From DAOUAE01 sp034433795 (GTDB lineage Bacteria; Chloroflexota; UBA6077; FW602-bin22; DAOUAE01): 18,022 bases of DNA. The notes beneath the pieces were generated by a model that was given only the letters and a program-made list of their open reading frames with translations, was not told the DNA's origin and did not search any database. The stretch's first letter is position 1. Each line of letters begins with the position of its first letter. Shown piece after piece: positions 15,301 through 18,022 of the stretch. The stretch lies in assembly GCA_034433795.1 (NCBI GenBank), contig DAOUAE010000061.1:1-18022 (forward strand), in the 5' to 3' direction. Position numbers and translations under genes: made by a program.

Positions 15301-16941
15301 GGCAACGCCCTGCTCACCACCGGCATGGTCGGCCGGTGGACGCTGACTGGCTATCTCTCGACCATCTTTCCACACCTGCGACGGTACGGGATGAGCCCCC
15401 GGCAGGCGCAGATCATGGCCCGCGCGGCCTGGCAGGGGGCCTGGGCCGCGCTCCCGGCCGCCTTCCGGGAGTTCAAACTGACGCTCACCACCGGCATCCC
15501 GGCCCAGCCGATGCGGGAGGTCGAATACATCCGCCGGCTGGGCCCCGGTCTCACCCGGCTGACCATTCCGCTGCGGGTGCAGGCGGCGACCGACGACTTC
15601 TTCCGCACCCTGACCCGGGCGATGAGTCTGCGGGCGCGCATCGCCCTCATGGCGGACCATCTTCAGCGGCGCAACCCCACCTACTTCCCCGACGGCGTGG
15701 ACCCCGTCCGCTACATCGAGCTCCACCTGGCCGACTTCCCCGACCTGGTCCGCCAGGCCGAGGAGGACGCGGCAGCGGCCGTGGCGGCTGTTCGCCTCCC
15801 CGGCGCCTTCGGCACCATCCAGACGCTGCGGCGGCAGCAGACGCTGGCCGGCAAAATCTTCCAGTTCCTGCTGCCCTTCTTCCGCACCCCGGTGGTGCTG
15901 GCCACCTACGGCTTCGAGATGACCCCCTACGGCTTCCTCAAGGCCCGGCGGGAGCGCCTGAGCGACCCGGAGCGGTCGGCCCTCCTCTTCGCCTCGGCAC
16001 TGGTCGGCTCGACGCTCATGGCCATGAGCTTCGCCGCCGCCCTGACTGGCTGGCTGAGCGCCTACGGCCCGGAGGATGAACGCGAACGGGAGTTCTGGCT
16101 GGCCCAGGGTGGGCGGCCGTTCTCTCTCAAGATCGGCGACCGCTGGATTCGCTACGCCGATCTCATGCCGCTGGCCATTCCCATGGCGCTGGGTGCGGCC
16201 CTGGGCGAGGCTGTTCAGGCGGGCCTGGAGAAGCCGGAGAAGTATCCGCAGGTGCTCTTCAACGCCACCGGCCGCTTCCTGCGCCTCTTCCTCAACCTGA
16301 CGATGCTCCAGGGGGTGACCGATTTTCTGCGCCTTCTCACCGAGCCCCAGCGGTTCGGCGAACGCTACGCCGAGAACACCATCGACTCACTCCTTCCCTA
16401 CGGGGGCGCGCTGCGGGCCCTCACCGCCGTCCTGGACGACACCATCCGCGACCCCCGCAGCCTGCCGGAGGCCGTCATGGCCAGCCTGCCGGGTCTCTCG
16501 GCACAGGTGCCCCCGGTGGTGGGACCACTCGGCGAAATCCGCCGCCGCGACCAGACCGGACCGCTCATCCTCTCGCCGCTCCGCGTCAGCCAGGAGCGCC
16601 CCAACCCCGTCTATCAGGAGATCGTCCGGCTGCGTCGCCTCGGCCAGCCGGTCGCTCTGGGCGAGGTGGGCAGGGCCATCGAGTCGGTGCCGCTCACCGA
16701 TGAGGAGCAGCGTCTCTACCAGATGCTGGCCGGCCGGCTGACCGAGCGCATCATCCGGCGGCTGCTGGAACATCCGGCCTACACCCAGGCGCCCCCGGTC
16801 GCCCAGGCGCGAGCCATCGCGGCAGCCATCCGGGCAGCCCGACGGGCGGCCGGGGGGATACTGTTGCGGCAGATCGGACAGGAGGAGATCGCGCGCCGGC
16901 TGCGGGAGCAGCAGCGCCAGCTGGCGTCGGCGCGCGCCTGA
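6373..16941 (+). CDS. Giant phage large polyvalent protein (helicase + DdrB-like ParB domain), probably injected with the DNA
   Basis: This 3,522-aa protein combines several modules in one chain. Residues 1-90 are acidic and then Pro-rich. Residues 188-236 are a hydrophobic Gly/Ala stretch. Residues about 240-1070 are mostly helical, with EGAEEGIQEVIQ near 320 and a small beta module at about 737-785. Residues about 1130-1620 are a complete SF2 DEAH helicase. About 1640-1760 is an unassigned domain, about 1805-1960 a DdrB-like ParB domain, and about 2363-2410 a Pro-rich hinge. The rest is a helical C-terminal region with hydrophobic segments at 3204-3230 and 3264-3278 and a conserved-looking PLGEIR at 3385. 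This architecture is that of the polyvalent proteins of phages and conjugative elements (Iyer and colleagues); P1 DarB and N4 vRNAP are functional precedents for delivery with the genome. Injection, host DNA remodelling and antirestriction are inferences. No methyltransferase or protease motif is visible. Confidence 0.9.
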   Translation: MPEFPTILPEEEKTQDDLREFDAFTRSLQEPAVPRVPPATLPVFPAPTFPGPAVPPPPGLQPPPPPEPPRVQLPALPTFPSPFPPSPDTMGQIARTVTGLLPPLQALEAAGVPVAKTLEQTLVRPLGAGVGDVLTGLAGAARFLGQEEAAQPLERAGQAMQREAAVEPYEGVDLLDPEFYRRVVVRSLPMTLTLVPIGLAAGLFGSAAAGAVGLGALGGLLASAGTAAVASRVAESLLEAGQTFDRAQAEGRSPEEARAAGWQTFRENMALSGLDAAEWLLAFARLPEPLRRAAGRALGHGLGNVGLGAAHLLGQAAMEGAEEGIQEVIQRRSLGEEIRLDPEMLQQVAVGAITGLGFGGPGAVREAVGPRHFAAPEGVPGGGPSAPEAVTQDTQVVDPSQHPLVREMEEFLGESPTVDGEWWAKASDLSARVKRALETRRLPRGVHLRLEDLAKRLAALREVVEEARAHWGSAEAESRLHQEVGAIRQLLERRPPEPTVKELLQAAAEQREADLPPRMGLIAQHGAMRLVGSARRAWREVFDPVEWRWVRFGAEGERQRLQRDFIPDARAYTQALTQEQLDRATWLVRQKAALYERLQDRLRRETVPRKEGPAAEVVDQARLVQRLLPEPRPESLAALPSEEMAALDVLTLSLLEDLNRARTQFPQDLTLQAVTRALQQWREGARNFIFQREAQSLRPEDIQKEIRRLDQLREMLDDPQALKRALDERMQETPPEGDLVQARNGWRVVRSRSGLRLERYSVRTDSWETVGRYQTRQEALAALREQAATGPVMPTPEERAVLERRRQEMEELARALTQAAPNRIIATLEEYGRPGAPTPPADVVETLQNQARAALRVHALTGALPEAAAFALATARLGEQVGIPAPPDLLEAGTTGQEALIARGERLLAWLGSMDHLSPARIALARRLFDAYWSTLSRWQRLGVAFPGLLERVEAVRERLEKAQAAPETARSGAEIVQAAVAATPLHDILRALARQNPAAGPEELSRAALRSILDGYRDLQEAEADAATLEQQGAVRSMTDGGEITPALLRAAIRLAREHPDLSPIPEKEERRAEEKEGQSRVSESGLARDDVGGTGGTVPPGAGPDGGGGQAPSPTEGTTRPGIVTARAALVPQADLTLVPEDLRPHLGPEQQTGVALALRAMRTHDETGARAFLLADGTGVGKTRQELAVAEVFRREGRPVLIVAPASVLNVTRGQVTGPFASDARTMGVSLRLFSSEAPALSPGEITMISYHQLEKVLPHVTPQTVVIYDEAHMLRNGRIFGQKASEIARIAEEITRRAHAVLFATATPADKPLHIEYLWRVGILEGTSLQAALARLGVKRTVRVIRGREVVAWVPEVPMTEVRQRMSALFDRLTRRGRMVKREVSLEGLEVEFRTIELPPEALITMANIAQSVPNPALRLMHQRWQQEPFKIPAVLEEVERALAEGRQVVVFAGRINYSEVKILTPPLRGTDIRQEIVVASSEGTLKTLREELRKRNIPFVELHGEAETEASAAIQEFQSGRAKVVLATVESGGVGISLDDRTGTTPRTLIMMTAPFSAVSNIQAIGRIWRRETRNNPRNPNRVIYLFSNLAVDEWNRDIIATKMQVLGAIVKGQTRRLAFDPDLASLEDWEGETQQEAEETTQPPPTPERRLVRLPRRELALLSVPLYDPDRRATNWAALVTGLNPRVRGGLDRVFLKRGTGGAFYLLPPDIAPGMVLEFAADRERKGEKERRRWVGIVREVLPDALVLEEATDPMDALHRASLPPPEEPPGGESGGSEETPEPSWPVGRETHAYSARRPDQTYQFRYRLVSLDALIPSQRPETLEENPDYPRDLQPRDRSRLASREQIARIAQTLNPDLLLLDSRSLDRGAPIIGPDLVVESGNGRVLALHLARAQVPERWQAYQTLLRERLADYGFQPDDLDRVPDAILVRERLSEVDRVAFAQEANAPQTLTLGLAEQARADALRLPESLLASLEVGEDESADQALRAPRNREVVQRFLELLSPAERAALVDAQGMLNGQGLERLKAALFARIYEGPAGEALLQSIFESLDSDIRTLEAALLASLPAMLAVRARIVRGEIEPELDLATDIARVVVQLARLRQRKITVEDYLAQSSFLEDEELLPLQKELLRFVGQSARSQKPLREFLRLYAEKVLALPSVAKLSFLPEPRPTKAELVGQTLRAFAVEELPLFRQQAETPAGELPRLTSLEAVEEHWPGLGRPGAALLVLNQFSSMEEAEIAAQNPDLVLTIELGDRRAQVTGAVVAEALAAWRENPLLLPELVGKWGAPVRDVVTDQAAQVEQTASGDQSAEEKPLPSGGSPDPESSVQPVQNARRRKRTAREKEPEETAPRPRKRGGPPQKPPEPPQPPEPPAGPEPPPEPPTPPEKPPEPPSPPPAEPEGELLHLIGTGWWGPFPEDLKRAIIEHWKEARARTRYRVSWEEIVGELAPAVGMTPEELAARWQDAPKAQLAAEMAMLKAYIDKLEQEMAAERARLATLNAAGEGVPVTEAAMAQAALTQKSLDLLTLWTAAARMGSELGRGLNILRMVFGVEQAEVAALHWRNIQKLVQEVQRDLQKTAATGQAPDAEARDRLGMLAVLLAGIVGRQETPSRSRKRGQAITPAEAERLRRTLEERAEQVEAQTTGATPEERERWERIPQRLRALAQRLEAGEVHELAQRWRDFQREVGILATDLRALGVDPVALLGFDPADYVQAELPLRAEGKRRRPLEAQMTLLEMARQLVLLNEERSQARDRGDWDRFTQLEQELAQGREVFRAAIREALAAREKEKKRLETVEEAEKILLDRAARSLLRRETRTVREEMLGYPRLFQRTYEAMRRAFDREWARQRLREIDYFLSINPYAPEIRQTAETLLRELMTVSNVAEEMVKRYLERRSMAEARRFLGTLDEAKLRDALSAIARIDWSDSRAAREFAMQVAQAPTRWEMFHLVRLAGMMASPRTLLINALGNALLTTGMVGRWTLTGYLSTIFPHLRRYGMSPRQAQIMARAAWQGAWAALPAAFREFKLTLTTGIPAQPMREVEYIRRLGPGLTRLTIPLRVQAATDDFFRTLTRAMSLRARIALMADHLQRRNPTYFPDGVDPVRYIELHLADFPDLVRQAEEDAAAAVAAVRLPGAFGTIQTLRRQQTLAGKIFQFLLPFFRTPVVLATYGFEMTPYGFLKARRERLSDPERSALLFASALVGSTLMAMSFAAALTGWLSAYGPEDEREREFWLAQGGRPFSLKIGDRWIRYADLMPLAIPMALGAALGEAVQAGLEKPEKYPQVLFNATGRFLRLFLNLTMLQGVTDFLRLLTEPQRFGERYAENTIDSLLPYGGALRALTAVLDDTIRDPRSLPEAVMASLPGLSAQVPPVVGPLGEIRRRDQTGPLILSPLRVSQERPNPVYQEIVRLRRLGQPVALGEVGRAIESVPLTDEEQRLYQMLAGRLTERIIRRLLEHPAYTQAPPVAQARAIAAAIRAARRAAGGILLRQIGQEEIARRLREQQRQLASARA
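6934..7080 (+). other. Hydrophobic Gly/Ala-rich segment of the polyprotein
   Basis: Residues about 188-236 run from SLPMTLTLVPIGLAAG through a series of Gly and Ala at short intervals (glycine-zipper-like), with no charged residue until the Arg of VASRVAE. It is followed by an amphipathic helix (ESLLEAGQTFDRAQAEGRS). Segments like this occur near the start of many phage large polyvalent proteins and may let the chain insert into or cross the host membrane during injection. Whether it spans a membrane is inferred from composition only. Confidence 0.6.
9577..9585 (+). promoter_or_regulatory. Strong internal Shine-Dalgarno before an out-of-frame GTG
   Basis: AAGGAGGAG sits 4 nt before GTG 9590 inside the polyprotein gene. 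It is as good as any ribosome-binding site in the window. In the polyprotein frame the same bases encode Lys-Glu-Glu codons, so resemblance by chance is possible. The change of coding frame signature right after it makes a working site more credible. Confidence 0.55.
9590..9787 (+). CDS. Probable overprinted small gene inside the polyprotein gene (65 aa)
   Basis: This frame is +1 relative to the polyprotein. GTG 9590 follows AAGGAGGAG with a 4-nt spacer, and the stop is TGA 9785-9787. Over its first 48 codons 38 end in G or C, while the polyprotein codons of the same bases (from 9592) show only 16 of 48, against a strongly GC3-rich background on both sides. The product begins MQKKRKVNPEYLRADW, continues with the helical MTWEELEALFLLELVQMEEE and RRRLRQKE, and ends in a Pro/Ser tail. 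The tail from about 9735 lies where the polyprotein frame regains its own codon signature. It has the look of a small folded helical protein, but the family is not recognised. Alternatives are a relic of an ancestral gene junction, two compensating indels in the assembly, or an entry point that shifts -1 into the helicase frame. Confidence 0.5.
   Translation: MQKKRKVNPEYLRADWREMTWEELEALFLLELVQMEEEARRRLRQKEPPGPASSPPAPPSSPRPT
9763..11230 (+). other. Superfamily 2 DEAH-box helicase domain (Strawberry-notch/DarB-like)
   Basis: This part of the polyprotein, about residues 1131-1620, has all main SF2 motifs in order: an entry motif LGPEQQTGVALALRAM, Walker A DGTGVGKT with Lys1185, Ia-like VLIVAPASVL, DEAH at 1273-1276, FATATP at 1307-1312, a motif V-like ATVESGGVGISL at 1532-1543, and QAIGRIWRR at 1568-1576 with the arginine fingers. 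The DGTGVGK form of Walker A resembles Strawberry-notch-type helicases, which are common in phage polyvalent proteins and related to the DarB helicase. It is expected to be an active ATPase that moves on DNA or remodels protein-DNA complexes. The DNA adenine methyltransferase found next to such helicases in DarB is not visible here. Confidence 0.9.
11785..12290 (+). other. DdrB-like ParB-superfamily domain
   Basis: About residues 1805-1970 of the polyprotein. It begins YRLVSLDALIPSQ, passes LTREQ-like ASREQIARIAQTLNPDLLL, and carries the hallmark VVESGNGRVLALHLA (SGNGR at 1888-1892). It ends with FAQEANAPQTLTLGLAEQAR (NAP from 1954). This order matches the ParB/sulfiredoxin-like fold called DdrB-like ParB in phage and plasmid polyproteins. 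Members may bind NTP or act as nucleases, and DdrB of P1 is part of its Dar antirestriction set. Activity here is not proven. Its place directly after the helicase suggests the two work on the same DNA. Confidence 0.82.
13459..13602 (+). other. Pro-rich hinge of the polyprotein
   Basis: Residues about 2363-2410 are dominated by short Pro/Glu units such as PPEPPQPPEPP and PPEPPTPPEKPPEPP, encoded by imperfect CCCGAACCCCCG-type repeats and preceded by a basic patch (PRPRKRGG). It divides the enzymatic centre from the helical C-terminal third. Such stretches stay extended and would help a long protein pass the narrow portal, or expose it to proteolytic separation. This is a structural inference. 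Confidence 0.75.
14890..16941 (+). other. C-terminal region typical of phage large polyvalent proteins
   Basis: Residues about 2840-3522. The features are MASPRTLLINALGNALLTTG near 2966-2985, helical repeats, a stretch FQFLLPFFRTPVVLATYGFE followed by TPYGFL, hydrophobic helices at 3204-3230, then GGRPFSLKIGDRWIRYADL, a second hydrophobic helix at 3264-3278, SLLPYGGALR, and PLGEIRRRDQTG near 3385. I recognise this series from the ends of very large phage proteins often annotated only as polyproteins (PLxRFG-type ends are similar). It has no catalytic motif and may anchor the protein in the virion core or in the host membrane. Confidence 0.65.
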
Positions 16942-16945
16942 CCTG

Positions 16946-16953
16946 AAAGGAGG
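16946..16953 (+). promoter_or_regulatory. Shine-Dalgarno of the transglycosylase gene
   Basis: AAAGGAGG is placed 5 nt before ATG 16959, in the only gap of the operon (17 nt) after terS. It sets the start of the SLT-domain gene and allows translation independent of the polyprotein. Confidence 0.75.
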
Positions 16954-16958
16954 CGACC

Positions 16959-18022
16959 ATGGCGCAGGACCTGGAGCAGATCATCGCGCAGGCGGCCCGC
17001 ACCTACAACCTGCCGCCCGGACTCCTGCGGGCGGTGATTCAGGTGGAGTCCGGTGGCAACCCGCGGGCGGTCTCGCCCGCAGGCGCCCAGGGACTGATGC
17101 AGCTGATGCCGGAGACGGCGCGCGGGCTGGGCGTCCAGGACCCCTTCGACCCCGAACAGAATGTCATGGGGGGGGCCCGGTATCTCCGCCAGCTCCTCGA
17201 CCGCTACGGTGGCGATCTCGACAGAGCCCTCGCCGCCTACAACGCCGGCCCCGGCGCGGTCGAGCGCTACGGTGGCATCCCCCCTTATCAGGAGACCCAG
17301 ACCTATGTCCGCAAGGTGAAGGCGGCCATGGGCGCCCAGGACCGCCCCAAAGAGATCGCCACCACCGCCCTCGCCGGTGCCAGCACCATCACCGGCACCG
17401 GCAACCCGGTGACTCTCATCGACCGCCTGCTCTCCCTCACCGCCAGCCGGGCCGAGGCGGCCGAGCCCTCACCGGCCTGGACGCCCGCCACCTCCCCTGC
17501 CGGCCTCTCCGAGGCCGAGATCGACCGCCTGGTGAACGAGGCGCTCCAGGAGATGTCAGGCAACCAGACCGCACCGTCCCAGCCCCAGGCTCCGGCGTCG
17601 AACCAGCCCATTCTGATGACGCGGGAGTATATCCTGAAAGAGATCGCCCCCAAACACGGGGGTGTTGCCACCTGGGGGGCGCGCACTGATCTCTCCCTCA
17701 CCGACGAGGCGCTGGGCAGGGTGGTCCCCGACCAGGTGCAGTTCAACGACGGCACCTACCTGCTCCTGCGCCCGGATAAAAGCGGCCGGGGCTACACCAT
17801 CATCGGCGGCAACGCCCTCTCCTCCCGCGGCACTCAGACGCGCCAGATCGCCGGCGCCACTCCGCGCGAGAAGTTCATCCCGCTTCTCACCCCCGAAGGG
17901 GAGGTCCAGGCTGTCCCCAACCCCAACTACGACGAGGCTCTGGCGGAGGCCGAGAAGGCCCGCATCCGCCACCAGGCCGAACTGGAACGCATCCGGGCCG
18001 ATCTCGAAGCCCGCCGCATCTC
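16959..18022 (+). CDS. Virion-associated lytic transglycosylase, SLT family (partial, runs off the right edge)
   Basis: The first 354 residues are visible and the gene continues past the window. Residues about 1-120 form a soluble lytic transglycosylase domain (PF01464). LLRAVIQVESGGNP carries the catalytic Glu30, GLMQLMPETA lies at 45-54, NVMGGARYL starts at 68, and AAYNAGPG at 92-99 is followed by the typical ending YQETQTYVRKV. It cleaves the glycan strand of peptidoglycan, leaving an anhydro-muramoyl end. There is no signal peptide, which argues for delivery from the virion instead of secretion. After residue 125 the sequence is unrelated to the enzyme core: Ala/Pro/Thr linkers, a possible small domain (about 215-315, with ILKEIAPKHGGVATWGARTD), and a charged helix at the right edge. 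The place after the polyprotein resembles ejection-protein clusters such as T7 gp16, where the enzyme opens the wall for DNA entry. Confidence 0.88.
   Translation, partial: MAQDLEQIIAQAARTYNLPPGLLRAVIQVESGGNPRAVSPAGAQGLMQLMPETARGLGVQDPFDPEQNVMGGARYLRQLLDRYGGDLDRALAAYNAGPGAVERYGGIPPYQETQTYVRKVKAAMGAQDRPKEIATTALAGASTITGTGNPVTLIDRLLSLTASRAEAAEPSPAWTPATSPAGLSEAEIDRLVNEALQEMSGNQTAPSQPQAPASNQPILMTREYILKEIAPKHGGVATWGARTDLSLTDEALGRVVPDQVQFNDGTYLLLRPDKSGRGYTIIGGNALSSRGTQTRQIAGATPREKFIPLLTPEGEVQAVPNPNYDEALAEAEKARIRHQAELERIRADLEARRI

Noticed and set aside
10828..15726. Very long open frame on the - strand (1,632 codons), with others at 7915-10650, 6097-7578, 2072-4099 and 525-2243
   Set aside because: They mirror the + strand genes in a GC-rich sequence, where the antisense frame avoids stops. 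Their products are His/Arg/Gly/Leu-rich with no domain, while the + strand frames carry full motif sets.
6373..16941. Metalloprotease (HExxH), RNA polymerase or methyltransferase centre in the polyprotein
   Set aside because: Searched by eye for HExxH, NPPY/F, DPPY and polymerase signature residues and found none. A near miss, VHELAQRW (about 14417-14440), lacks the second histidine.
1..18022. tRNA genes, IS elements, attachment sites, riboswitches
   Set aside because: No cloverleaf, inverted terminal repeats with a transposase, integrase-linked repeat or recognisable aptamer was seen. After 163 there is no gene-free stretch longer than 17 nt.

Overview
The window is a compact stretch of a tailed-bacteriophage or prophage genome with every supported gene on the + strand. 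It is strongly GC-rich, with G or C in most third codon positions. No host gene, integrase, tRNA or IS element is present, so the host cannot be named; a GC-rich bacterium is all the composition supports. The gene identities (terminase small and large subunits, a portal-like protein, a very large multidomain polyprotein and a lytic transglycosylase) place it in the packaging and virion-assembly part of a dsDNA phage.

Layout. Bases 1-99 hold the end of something upstream: two 36-bp-spaced direct repeats that also read as 12-residue peptide repeats. A strong intrinsic terminator (123-151) follows, only 3 nt before the ribosome-binding site of the first packaging gene. From 164 the genes are packed almost without gaps: terS (164-628), terL (about 576-2153), portal (2153-4063), an 89-aa unknown (4065-4334), a 553-aa Gln/Ala-rich unknown (4318-5979), a YkgJ-type cysteine-cluster protein (5979-6380), a 3,522-aa polyprotein (6373-16941), and an SLT-domain transglycosylase running off the right edge (16959 to beyond 18022). 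Most junctions are start/stop overlaps, so this is probably one translationally coupled late operon.

The polyprotein fills 59% of the window. In order it has a Pro-rich N-terminus, a Gly/Ala-rich hydrophobic segment, a long helical region, a complete superfamily 2 DEAH helicase resembling Strawberry-notch/DarB-type enzymes, an unrecognised small domain, a DdrB-like ParB-superfamily domain, a second Pro-rich hinge, and a helical C-terminal third with hydrophobic stretches typical of phage large polyvalent proteins. By analogy with P1 DarB and N4 virion RNA polymerase it is probably packaged and injected with the DNA. The transglycosylase next to it would open the peptidoglycan during injection.

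The most unexpected signal is inside the polyprotein gene. At 9590-9787 a 65-codon ORF in another frame starts with GTG behind a strong Shine-Dalgarno sequence. Over its first 48 codons the usual GC-rich third position switches to this ORF's frame (38/48, against 16/48 in the polyprotein frame). This looks like an overprinted gene, or the scar of a fusion between two once-separate genes. No major capsid, scaffold, protease or tail gene is recognisable in the window.
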